From an uncultured Chlorobiaceae bacterium (GTDB lineage Bacteria; Bacteroidota; Chlorobiia; Chlorobiales; Chlorobiaceae), in NCBI GenBank assembly GCA_903871235.1, contig CAIQGA010000151.1:1-43558 (forward strand): a DNA stretch of 43,558 nt, read 5' to 3'. Positions 26,878-34,914 of this stretch are shown piece after piece (within the stretch, counting starts at the first letter, position 1; the number at the start of each line of letters is the position of its first letter). Both the position numbers and the translations under genes were made by a program. A model generated the notes under the pieces. The model saw only the letters and a program-made list of their open reading frames with translations. It searched no databases and had not been told where the DNA came from.

Positions 26878-29800
26878 ATGTTTGAACGCTTTATACCAAG
26901 GCCGGTTCTTGCCACCGTCATATCAGTCATTCTGGTCATTCTCGGCATTCTCGGTATCACTCAGCTTCCGATTACCAGATTTCCCGATATTGCTCCTCCA
27001 AGTGTTAAGGTAACGGCTGTCTATCCCGGTGCCAGTGCAGAAACCGTAGGACGTTCAGTCGCCCCTCCGCTCGAAGCTGCGATAAACGGGGTTGACAACA
27101 TGACCTACATGACCTCAACCTCGGCTAATGATGGTTCACTTTCCATCACGGTCTATTTCAAGCAGGGGACAAGTCCTGATCAGGCGGCGGTAAACGTACA
27201 GAACCGGGTTGCTCAGGCGACCAGCCAGTTACCTAACGAGGTCGTCCAGATGGGCATTCAAACCTTTAAGGCCATGACAGCCCAGACCATGATTGTCAGT
27301 CTGAAGAGTACGTCAAAGGCATTTGACCAGGTATTCCTGATGAACTATGCCAAAATCAATATGGTCGACGATCTGTCAAGGGTGTCAGGCGTAGGTCAGG
27401 TGTCAATTTTTGGCAATAGGGACTACTCAATGCGCATCTGGCTGAACCCTCAAAAGATGGCGGCTTATGGAGTGACTCCGCAACAGGTTACCACGGCAAT
27501 ACAAAGCCAGAACCTCGAAGCTGCTCCCGGTTCTTTAGGCGAGAACAGTTCAGAGCCGATGCAGTATGTCATAAAATACAAGGGAAAGAATAAATATCCC
27601 GGTGATTATGAGCAGATGGTCATTCGTGCGAATCCTGATGGTTCGTTGCTCAGGCTTGGTGCTATCGCACGTGTTGAGTTCGGCGCCTATAGCTATGCTA
27701 TGGATTCAAAGGCAAATGGATTGCCGGCTTGTTGCTTTGCGGTCTATCAGGCTCCGGGATCGAATGCCAACCAGGTTGAAATCGGTGTTCGAAAAGCACT
27801 TGTCAGGCAGGCCGAATCATTCCCTGACGGGCTCAGCTATACCATTCCTTCCAGCACCAAAAAGATTGTCGATGAATCGATCGAGCAGGTTTTGCACACG
27901 CTTGTCGAAGCCTTTATTTTGGTTTTTATTGTTGTTTTTCTCTTTCTTCAGGATGTGCGCTCAACACTCATCCCTGCCATTGCTGTTCCTGTTGCAATTG
28001 TCGCCACATTTTTTTTCATAAACATTCTTGGGTTTTCCATCAATGTGTTGACCCTTTTCGGTATGGTTCTTGCCATCGGTATTGTCGTCGACGATGCCAT
28101 TGTGGTCGTTGAGGCGGTTCATGCCCAGATGGAGGGTAAGCACTACTCTGGAAAGATCGCTACAGGCACAGCCATGAGGGAAATCACGACGGCCATCATC
28201 TCCATCACTCTGGTCATGATATCGGTTTTTGTTCCGGTTGGTTTTCTTGATGGCTCATCGGGCATTTTTTACCGGCAGTTCGCTTTTACTCTTGCTTTTT
28301 CCATTTTTATCTCTGCGGTCAACGCTCTGACGTTGAGCCCTGCACTCTGCGCTCTTTTTCTTAAAAATCCTCATACCTCTGATGGTGGCGGAAACTCTGG
28401 TGAACGTAAAAAGTCAGGTGGAGCAGCCCATCGTTTTTTCACAGCTTTCAATGCCGGATTCGAGGTAATGAAACAGAAATACCTCGGTTCACTTATCTAT
28501 CTGATCCGCAATAAAAAGCTCACCTATTCACTGCTGGGTCTGCTGTTTGCCATTGTTGCTCTGTTTTTCGTGACGACGCCGACCGGCTTTATACCCGATG
28601 AAGACAACGGGTTCGTGCTCGTTTCCGTCACCACGCCACCTGGTTCCTCTTTTACCCGGACAGTAAAGGCACTCGACAAAGCGGCAGCAACCATCAAAGC
28701 CCTGCCTTCGGTGGAGGAGGTCGTGTCGATTACCGGCTTTAATATCCTTACCGCAGCCTCGAGTCCCTCTTCAGGTCTGCTTTTCGTTCAGCTCAAAGAG
28801 CCAAAGCACAGGGGCCCCGATGGAAAGATTTCGAAGGTCATTGATACATTCAACAAAAAACTCAACGGCGGCGAAGCAACCTGTTTTGCTCTCGCACAGC
28901 CTACTGTTGCGGGCTTCAGTGTGGTCAGCGGGCTTGAGTTTGTATTGCAGGATCGAACCGGAGGCTCTCTCAGCAAGTTCAGTGAAATCTCAAAAGGCTT
29001 TATCAGCGCCCTGATGAAAAGGCCGGAAATCGGATTTGCCTTAACCAACTTCAAAACGACCAATCCGCAGTATGAGCTTGTTGTTGATAATATCAAGGCC
29101 GCTCAGCTCGGCGTCAACGTCAATGATCTTATGGCCGTCATGCAGTCTTTTTTAGGCAGCAAGCAGGCATCTGATTTTAACCGTTTCGGTAAATACTACC
29201 GGGTACTCATTCAATCTGCTCCGGTCGATCGTGCCAACCTCTCCTCCCTGAACAACATTTTTGTCAGTAACTCCAGTGGCAACATGGTGCCGCTCAACTC
29301 TCTGATAACCATGAAACGGGTCTATGGCACTGAAACCGTTGACCATTTTAATCTCTTTAATGCTATTGCTATCAATGCCTCTGTCAAGCCGGGCTTCAGC
29401 ACAGGTCAGGCTATCAAGGCAGTAGAACAGGTTGCAACAACGACTCTACCCTCCGGCTACTCCTATGACTGGAAAGGACAGAGCCGTGAAGAAATTGAAT
29501 CGAGTGGTGGTCAGGTTGTTATTTTTTCGCTTTCCCTGATCTTTGTCTATTTTCTCCTTGCCGCGCTTTACGAAAGCTACATTCTTCCCTTGGCGGTGAT
29601 GCTTTCCATTCCGACAGGGATGCTCGGAGTCTTTATCGCCATCAAGCTTGCCGGAATTGCAAACAACATTTATGTGCAGGTTGCCATCATCATGCTGATG
29701 GGGCTGCTTGCCAAGAATGCAATCCTGATTGTTGAGTTTTCCATGCAGCGCAGGCTTGCCGGCAGCTCACTTGCCGCCTCGGCTATTCAGGGTGCCAAGG

Positions 29801-30090
29801 CAAGGCTGAGGCCGATTCTCATGACAGCGCTGGCCTTTATTGCCGGACTACTGCCGCTGATGTTTGTTTCAGGCCCGTCAGCCATGGGCAACCATTCCAT
29901 TGGTGCGGCTGCTATCGGAGGCATGGTCTTCGGGACTATGCTCGGCATCTTTATCATCCCGGTGCTCTTTATCACCTTCCAGTACCTTCAGGAACGTCTT
30001 ACCGGTACCCCGGTACCCATTGTTGAAGTGGCAGAGCTTATCGATGAGGTTCAGAGCCAGGAGAAGGCACACAGGGCAATGAAATCATGA
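26878..30090 (+). CDS. RND efflux permease (AcrB/MexB, HAE1 type)
   Basis: This 1070-residue inner-membrane proton/drug antiporter has twelve membrane helices and two large periplasmic loops. The proton-relay residues are present: Asp405 and Asp406 in GIVVDDAIVVVEAVHA (TM4) and Lys946 in AKNAILIVEF (TM10). The porter motif QGTSPDQAAVNVQNRV appears early. The N-terminus MFERFIPRPVLATVISV is typical; the start is ATG 26878, since an in-frame TTG two codons earlier is unlikely. It probably exports amphiphilic compounds from the periplasm. It follows the adaptor gene and precedes the channel gene, completing the tripartite pump. Confidence 0.97.
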   Translation: MFERFIPRPVLATVISVILVILGILGITQLPITRFPDIAPPSVKVTAVYPGASAETVGRSVAPPLEAAINGVDNMTYMTSTSANDGSLSITVYFKQGTSPDQAAVNVQNRVAQATSQLPNEVVQMGIQTFKAMTAQTMIVSLKSTSKAFDQVFLMNYAKINMVDDLSRVSGVGQVSIFGNRDYSMRIWLNPQKMAAYGVTPQQVTTAIQSQNLEAAPGSLGENSSEPMQYVIKYKGKNKYPGDYEQMVIRANPDGSLLRLGAIARVEFGAYSYAMDSKANGLPACCFAVYQAPGSNANQVEIGVRKALVRQAESFPDGLSYTIPSSTKKIVDESIEQVLHTLVEAFILVFIVVFLFLQDVRSTLIPAIAVPVAIVATFFFINILGFSINVLTLFGMVLAIGIVVDDAIVVVEAVHAQMEGKHYSGKIATGTAMREITTAIISITLVMISVFVPVGFLDGSSGIFYRQFAFTLAFSIFISAVNALTLSPALCALFLKNPHTSDGGGNSGERKKSGGAAHRFFTAFNAGFEVMKQKYLGSLIYLIRNKKLTYSLLGLLFAIVALFFVTTPTGFIPDEDNGFVLVSVTTPPGSSFTRTVKALDKAAATIKALPSVEEVVSITGFNILTAASSPSSGLLFVQLKEPKHRGPDGKISKVIDTFNKKLNGGEATCFALAQPTVAGFSVVSGLEFVLQDRTGGSLSKFSEISKGFISALMKRPEIGFALTNFKTTNPQYELVVDNIKAAQLGVNVNDLMAVMQSFLGSKQASDFNRFGKYYRVLIQSAPVDRANLSSLNNIFVSNSSGNMVPLNSLITMKRVYGTETVDHFNLFNAIAINASVKPGFSTGQAIKAVEQVATTTLPSGYSYDWKGQSREEIESSGGQVVIFSLSLIFVYFLLAALYESYILPLAVMLSIPTGMLGVFIAIKLAGIANNIYVQVAIIMLMGLLAKNAILIVEFSMQRRLAGSSLAASAIQGAKARLRPILMTALAFIAGLLPLMFVSGPSAMGNHSIGAAAIGGMVFGTMLGIFIIPVLFITFQYLQERLTGTPVPIVEVAELIDEVQSQEKAHRAMKS

Positions 30091-30118
30091 CAGCTAACAT
30101 TTTATGAACGGTACACCT

Positions 30119-31489
30119 ATGAAAAAAAAGCTTTTTTCTGTAATTCTTTTTGTGACTTGTGGCGGTCTTACGGCCTGCGGTGTAACCCACGAGTACAAAC
30201 AACCTGACGTAGCCTTCCCTGAGGGTTACCGGGGGGGCAAGTCGATAGCAAAAGAGAGTCCTGCTGACAGCTCTGTTGCCTTGCTGCCTTACAAAGCCTT
30301 TTTCGCGGATAGCAAGCTCCTGGCGTTGATTGATAGTGCAGTGGCACATAATATCGACATGCAGATTGCACTGAAAAATATCGATTATGCTCATGAGAGT
30401 CTTAATGTGGCCCAGCTTGGACAGCTTCCGACATTGAACGTTGAGGTGCAGTACACAAAGTCGAAGAGCAACCAGTATCTGGCTGGAGGAGTTTTGCAGT
30501 GGGAAGCAGATATCTGGGGAAAGATACGCAGCAAAAAAAAATCAGCTCTTGCCAACTATCTGAAAACAGGGGAAGCCGCCAAGGCCGTCCGCACCAAACT
30601 GGTGGCGGAGGTCGCCTCCGGCTATTACAATCTGCTCATGCTTGATACACAGCTTGAGATTTCAAGGAAAAACCTTGATTTTGCCGATACCACCCTCAAA
30701 ATGATACGTCTGCAGTTCGATGCAGGGCAGGGGACATCACTCGGTATTCAGCAGCAGGAGGCTTTGCGTCAAAATATAGCAGGATCGCTGCCGGTTCTTG
30801 AACAGAAAATATCGGCGCAGGAAAATGCCCTCAGTATTCTTTGTGGAAGTATGCCCGGCGATATAAAGCGTGAGCGTACTCTCCTTTCTACAAAAGTTGC
30901 CGATTCGCTCCCCGCCGGTATCCCTTCAGCCCTGCTGCAGAACCGGCCGGATGTCCGTGAAGCTGAGCTCGCTTTGCGGGGTGCTCATGCTGATATGGGT
31001 ACAGCAAAAGCCAGTCTCTACCCATCGCTTACGCTCTCGGCGAAAGGCGGAGTTGAGGCCGTCAAGGCAAGTGACTGGTTCAATCTGCCCGGCGCACTCC
31101 TTGGCTCGGTGCAGGGGGGACTGCTTCAACCGATATTCCAGAGGGGGCAGTTGAAAGCGCAGTACAATCAGTCTAAAATAGTGCGGGACAAAGCTGAACT
31201 CTTATTCAAGTCAGCAGTGATCCAGGCTGTCGGTGATGTATCCAACGCTCTCGTAAAGCTCGATAAGGTAAAAGAGCAGGAAGTTTTTGTTGAACAGCGC
31301 TCCACAACACTGCACAAAGCGGTTGACAATGCCGGATTGCTCTTTACGGCAGGCATGGCCACCTATCTTGATGTGCTTACAGCCCAGAGCAACTCGCTCC
31401 AGGCCGACCTGGACCTTGCCAGTGTCCGCAGTCAGCATCTTACAGCCATGTCAGATCTTTACCGCGCACTTGGCGGAGGCTGGAGGTAA
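30119..31489 (+). CDS. RND efflux outer-membrane lipoprotein channel (OprM/NodT family)
   Basis: This protein of about 456 residues belongs to the TolC/OprM/NodT family, the outer-membrane exit of the RND pump. The signal peptide ends in lipobox LTAC (Cys20). Two OEP repeats follow (about 60-260 and 270-455), with YKQPDVAFPEGY at the start of the mature part, QWEADIWGKIRSKKKSALANY, and LLQNRPDVREAELALRGAHA in the second half. ATG 30104 is an alternative start, five codons upstream, but ATG 30119 gives a normal lipoprotein signal (MKKKLFSVILF). It is 28 bases after the permease stop. A terminator candidate follows immediately. Confidence 0.94.
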   Translation: MKKKLFSVILFVTCGGLTACGVTHEYKQPDVAFPEGYRGGKSIAKESPADSSVALLPYKAFFADSKLLALIDSAVAHNIDMQIALKNIDYAHESLNVAQLGQLPTLNVEVQYTKSKSNQYLAGGVLQWEADIWGKIRSKKKSALANYLKTGEAAKAVRTKLVAEVASGYYNLLMLDTQLEISRKNLDFADTTLKMIRLQFDAGQGTSLGIQQQEALRQNIAGSLPVLEQKISAQENALSILCGSMPGDIKRERTLLSTKVADSLPAGIPSALLQNRPDVREAELALRGAHADMGTAKASLYPSLTLSAKGGVEAVKASDWFNLPGALLGSVQGGLLQPIFQRGQLKAQYNQSKIVRDKAELLFKSAVIQAVGDVSNALVKLDKVKEQEVFVEQRSTTLHKAVDNAGLLFTAGMATYLDVLTAQSNSLQADLDLASVRSQHLTAMSDLYRALGGGWR

Positions 31490-31540
31490 CCGGTCGAAGA
31501 GTGTGCTTCAGCGGAAAGTGCGTAAAGAGCCGGTTTTTTT
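31488..31540 (+). terminator. Candidate terminator of the RND operon
   Basis: AACCGG (31488-31493, overlapping the stop codon) pairs with CCGGTT (31530-31535), followed by a T run to 31540. A small inner hairpin GAAG/CTTC (31496-31499 with 31506-31509) partly fills the large loop. The fold is loose but the T tract is good. Confidence 0.4.
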
Positions 31541-31591
31541 GCAAAAAGACGGAATTGGAAAACTTGCGTTTAACTCAGAACAGGATTGTAT

Positions 31592-31735
31592 ATGAAAAAG
31601 ATGTCAGCAGGACAAAAACTTATGGTTGTAACCTTGTCAATGTTTTTGACGGGTATGCCCGACTTGCATGCTGTTGAGAGTCGGACAGTGTTGCGTAGCA
31701 GTGAAAAAAAGCCTCTTGTTGTTGAAAAAAAATGA
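31592..31735 (+). CDS. Small secreted protein of 47 residues, unknown function
   Basis: A 47-residue reading frame opens at ATG 31592, with AGGA six bases upstream. It starts MKKMSAGQKLMVVTLSMF and has a short hydrophobic stretch ending near HAVES, which looks like a signal peptide cleaved after DLHA. The mature part would be only about 20 residues, basic and acidic in blocks (RTVLRSSEKKPLVVEKK). Its stop TGA (31733-31735) overlaps the next gene's ATG (31732) by four bases, evidence of translational coupling and of a real gene. No family is recognised. It lies directly after the RND operon terminator. Confidence 0.6.
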   Translation: MKKMSAGQKLMVVTLSMFLTGMPDLHAVESRTVLRSSEKKPLVVEKK

Positions 31736-32184
31736 AAAAAACCGTTTTTCAATCTTTTTTTATAGCCGGTATTGTGGCTTGTGGAACTTTTCCCTTTTCT
31801 GAATTTGCAGTGGCAGACACGTTATCACTGTCGGTAAATTCTGGTATATCGGTATCGGATACCATCGAAAATCCACTGTTTATTGCTTCTTCACCGGCTG
31901 TCAGGCTCAAGTTCGGTGAGCCGCCAGATATGAAAACTGTTGCAGGCCAGATAAAACTTTTCAGGGTTACTGCTGGCGGAGAGCAGGAGGTGGCATGTCT
32001 AACAGTTTTAGACAAAGAGGATCCGACGGTTCTTTTGCTTTTCAAAAAAAACGAAACTGATTTGTCGGAAGCTGAAGAGTACAAGATAACGATAGGTGAT
32101 AACGTAAAGTCATGGAGAGGAAGACCTATTGGCAAAGGATATACAGGATATTTTTTTCACCATTTCAGCCATTATTCATTATGA
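31732..32184 (+). CDS. Secreted protein with Ig-like (SbsA/Big_5-type) domain
   Basis: This 150-residue exported protein has a signal peptide (about 1-28, ending FAVAD). The mature part follows the pattern of bacterial Ig-like domains of the SbsA/Big_5 type: VRLKFGEPPDM, then IKLFRV, VLLLFKKNETDLSEAEEYKITIGDNVKSWRGR near the end. Such domains normally occur in surface or secreted proteins; here it stands alone. The start overlaps the upstream 47-residue gene (ATGA), and its stop overlaps the downstream hydrolase start (ATG 32181). The role is unknown; a partner or chaperone for the hydrolase is possible (inference). Family call is from pattern only. Confidence 0.6.
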   Translation: MKKTVFQSFFIAGIVACGTFPFSEFAVADTLSLSVNSGISVSDTIENPLFIASSPAVRLKFGEPPDMKTVAGQIKLFRVTAGGEQEVACLTVLDKEDPTVLLLFKKNETDLSEAEEYKITIGDNVKSWRGRPIGKGYTGYFFHHFSHYSL

Positions 32185-33329
32185 AAAAATTACTCTTGAC
32201 ATTGCTGGCAGGAAGTTTTTTGGCAACCCCGAATATTAAAAGGTGGCGCTTTTGTCTGGTATTTCTTGGTCTCTTTATCGCTCATCCAGGCTACAGCAAG
32301 GAAAAACAGCATGAAAAAATAATTCCAACCGATTATTCCAAAGCAGATCATTGGCTCTCGTTGCCTGCACCGGTAAAAGCTGTTGATGTCTTTTATGTTT
32401 ACCCGACTGTTTGGGGTAATAAAAGCACTCCCGACAATCCGAAAGCCCCGGTAGATCCCAAGGCAATACCCCATATTTGCGCAATTACTGATACCTCAAT
32501 GGTCAAAGGTGCACGCTTAACCTTTGAAACACAGGCAACAGCCTTTGAAACCGTTGGCAACCTGTATGCACCTTATTACCGGCAGGCTAATGTTCCCTCA
32601 ATTATGGGTAACGTTAAAAAAGAGCCTCTGCACGATGTAAAAGCAGCCTTTGACTACTATATAAAGCACTTTAACAATGGGCGTCCATTTATTCTGGCTG
32701 CTCATTCGCAGGGTTCAGGTATTTTGATGCTGTTGTTGCCTGATATAGCCAGAAATCCGAAAGTTTATAATCGAATGATTGCCGCCTACTTGATCGGTGG
32801 TCATGTTCAACAGCTCTTTTTGGACAATGCAAATAAAGGTATTCCCAACCAAAGCCAAAAGCTTAAATTTGCTACCGGGCCAAATGATACCGGAGTCATC
32901 ATCTCCTTCAACACCCGATCCCCCATGTGGCGAGATCGCTATCAAAAGAGTGCTCTTGCCGTTTCGCCAGACCTGGTAATCAATCCAATCACCTGGACAC
33001 GGGACGAAACGGTAGCAACAACCGCTCAAGGACTTGGTTCATTGATGCCTTATAATGACAATGTTGAACCTGGGCATTTAAGCGATACGTTGACGCACTT
33101 TCGCAAGGTGCCGCAATATGCCGATGCCAGGGTTGATCGTTCCAGTGGACTATTACTATGCAGCACAGCCGAAGAAGCTTATTCGGCAACTATCAAAACT
33201 CCGGAAGGAATCTCAATCAATTTTGCAGCGCTTGGTCCTGGAATGTACCACATGTTCGATTATTGGTTTTACTACTTCAATATTCGTGAGAATGCTGAAA
33301 ACAGGGTAAATAAATTTTTAGGAAAATAA
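32181..33329 (+). CDS. Exported DUF3089-family alpha/beta hydrolase
   Basis: This 382-residue protein of the DUF3089 alpha/beta hydrolase family is marked by AVDVFYVYPTVWGNKST early, the nucleophile elbow AAHSQGS with Ser176, and a late MYHMFDYWFYYFNIRENA. It is probably an esterase or lipase acting outside the cytoplasm. The N-terminus is odd, with two hydrophobic segments (about 3-14 and 23-36) separated by the basic IKRWR, as if two signal peptides were stacked. ATG 32181 overlaps the stop of the Ig-like gene. Longer and shorter starts lack a better ribosome-binding site. Substrate is unknown. Confidence 0.85.
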   Translation: MKKLLLTLLAGSFLATPNIKRWRFCLVFLGLFIAHPGYSKEKQHEKIIPTDYSKADHWLSLPAPVKAVDVFYVYPTVWGNKSTPDNPKAPVDPKAIPHICAITDTSMVKGARLTFETQATAFETVGNLYAPYYRQANVPSIMGNVKKEPLHDVKAAFDYYIKHFNNGRPFILAAHSQGSGILMLLLPDIARNPKVYNRMIAAYLIGGHVQQLFLDNANKGIPNQSQKLKFATGPNDTGVIISFNTRSPMWRDRYQKSALAVSPDLVINPITWTRDETVATTAQGLGSLMPYNDNVEPGHLSDTLTHFRKVPQYADARVDRSSGLLLCSTAEEAYSATIKTPEGISINFAALGPGMYHMFDYWFYYFNIRENAENRVNKFLGK

Positions 33330-33446
33330 TAGCGCTACACTCTCTGTACAATAAGAAAAAAGATAAATCTGCTTATCGATCCTTCCCTTAAGCATTTTAA
33401 TATTTTATTTGCAGTAATAACCGTTTTATTCTGCTGTAAATGTACA

Positions 33447-33452
33447 TATAAT
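33447..33452 (+). promoter_or_regulatory. -10 element upstream of the PsiE-type gene
   Basis: A perfect TATAAT (33447-33452) lies 42 bases before ATG 33494 in AT-rich sequence. The -35 region is weak (TTTTAT at 33424-33429). Confidence 0.35.
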
Positions 33453-33493
33453 ATCTTTGGATTTTATTTATTCATATAACTATTAACATCATT

Positions 33494-33916
33494 ATGAGCG
33501 AAGTCGTAACGCATTTTCTTGTTAAGGTCACAAAACATGTTTTGCTGTTTTTGATTATACTTCTTGTGGCCAGTATGTTTTTTGGGTCGGTACATCTTGC
33601 GTACTATTGGTGCTTGCAATTATTGTCACCAGACCCACTTTATTTTGTGCTCGATATAGACGGGATGTTTTCGATATATGAAAAGATTTTAATTATTGTG
33701 GTTGGTTACGAACTTATCAAGTCAATAGTTATAATAATTCACTCCAACAAAATCCCCTTTCTTGAGATACTGCAGATTGCGGTCATTGCAGTGGCAAACA
33801 AAGTGATAACTCTTGATCTGCATAAAACAGATTTTTATGCAATGATTGGTCTTGCCTCTATTATAATTTCCATTGCTGTTGCCTATTTTTTGTTTAATCA
33901 CCACAGGGCTGAATAG
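33494..33916 (+). CDS. PsiE-family inner-membrane protein
   Basis: This 140-residue membrane protein fits the phosphate-starvation-inducible PsiE family. It has four hydrophobic helices (about 12-35, 62-82, 88-105 and 113-135), with the family's FEKILIIVVGYELIKSI-like segment (here YEKILIIVVGYELIKSI) after helix 1 and PFLEILQIAVIAVANKVITL in the middle. Function is not established in any organism to my knowledge, and phosphate control cannot be seen here. It has its own promoter-like -10. Composition is AT-rich relative to the housekeeping genes. Confidence 0.85.
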   Translation: MSEVVTHFLVKVTKHVLLFLIILLVASMFFGSVHLAYYWCLQLLSPDPLYFVLDIDGMFSIYEKILIIVVGYELIKSIVIIIHSNKIPFLEILQIAVIAVANKVITLDLHKTDFYAMIGLASIIISIAVAYFLFNHHRAE

Positions 33917-34061
33917 TGCCTATCGGTGCTATAAAACAGTCTGGCGGAAAAATGGCTTTTATAAAGTTTTTCAATGGTTCGATCGGTCCGGGAACCAGAA
34001 TGGACATATTCTCAACCTGATAATATTTTGTCATAGAACAGTTTAAATAAATAACAAGTAG

Positions 34062-34895
34062 ATGTTCAAACTCTTTTTTGCTGTAATTTGTGCTTTTTTT
34101 ATGGTCTCAATACAATCTCCCGATGCTTGGGCTGTCATTGATACTTTTGCAGGTCATAGTACAAGAAAAAACTCAAGCATCCTTTTTCTGACGCCGATGT
34201 CACAGGAAGTTGAACCACTATTAAAGGCGCATGTTGTTGAAAAAAGTCACCCGCTTTATCCCGATCTCGTCATTTATAAGGGTAAACTTGATAAGCATAC
34301 CCTCTTTGTAGGTATGCTCGGAATGGGAAAGGTAAATGCTGCGTATGCAATAACACAATACATTTTGGCTACCAGGCCTGATGTCATTATCCTGTTTGGC
34401 TCCGCCGGTGGGCTTCACTCTCTCAAGCGCGGGGTGCTTTTCGCAGCAGCACAGACATGGACATCCGATTACGGTGCGCAGGAGCCATCAGGCTTTGTGC
34501 GTTGGGAACCAGGTATTTTGCCTGTCGGACAAATTCAGCCGCCTGTAAAGAAGCTCGTTGATGCCAACATCCGCAATACCGTTTCATCCGGGTACCCTGA
34601 GGTTGAGTGGGTAACAATCGCAACGGGAGACAGTTTTGTTAATAGCACCTTACTCAGCCAGCAACTTGCCAGAGAGGGTGCCGATCTGGTTGATATGGAG
34701 TCGGCCGTTGTTGCAGATATTGCCTCCCGGTTCAACATACCCTCTCTTGTACTCAGGGTTGTCAGCGATGGAGCAGATGATAGCGCAAACAAAAGCTTTA
34801 CAGAATCGCTCGATCAGGTCTGCGAAAACGCAACACCGGAGATACTCTCCATAATCCGTACAGTCGCTGACGCCATTGCTGCCAGGAAGTTATAA
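34062..34895 (+). CDS. Exported MTA/SAH nucleosidase-like phosphorylase-superfamily protein
   Basis: This 277-residue member of the nucleoside phosphorylase/MTAN superfamily hydrolyses or phosphorolyses the glycosidic bond of purine nucleosides such as methylthioadenosine. Core motifs are LGMGKVNAAYAITQYI, ILFGSAGGLH, ATGDSFVNS, and the active-site pair Glu in VDMESAVVAD and Asp in VVSDGADDS. An N-terminal signal peptide (MFKLFFAVICAFFMVS, then DAWA) precedes it, so it should act in the periplasm, unlike the usual cytoplasmic MTAN. The substrate is unproven. It lies downstream of the PsiE-type gene and is convergent with the LptG/LptF-type gene, with 19 bases between. Confidence 0.88.
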   Translation: MFKLFFAVICAFFMVSIQSPDAWAVIDTFAGHSTRKNSSILFLTPMSQEVEPLLKAHVVEKSHPLYPDLVIYKGKLDKHTLFVGMLGMGKVNAAYAITQYILATRPDVIILFGSAGGLHSLKRGVLFAAAQTWTSDYGAQEPSGFVRWEPGILPVGQIQPPVKKLVDANIRNTVSSGYPEVEWVTIATGDSFVNSTLLSQQLAREGADLVDMESAVVADIASRFNIPSLVLRVVSDGADDSANKSFTESLDQVCENATPEILSIIRTVADAIAARKL

Positions 34896-34914
34896 ATTGC
34901 GGCGTCCATGAGGC

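Noticed and set aside
33930-33963. Hairpin after the PsiE-type gene as a terminator
   Set aside because: Only seven A-T pairs with a loop of about 20 bases; too weak to call, although a T run follows.
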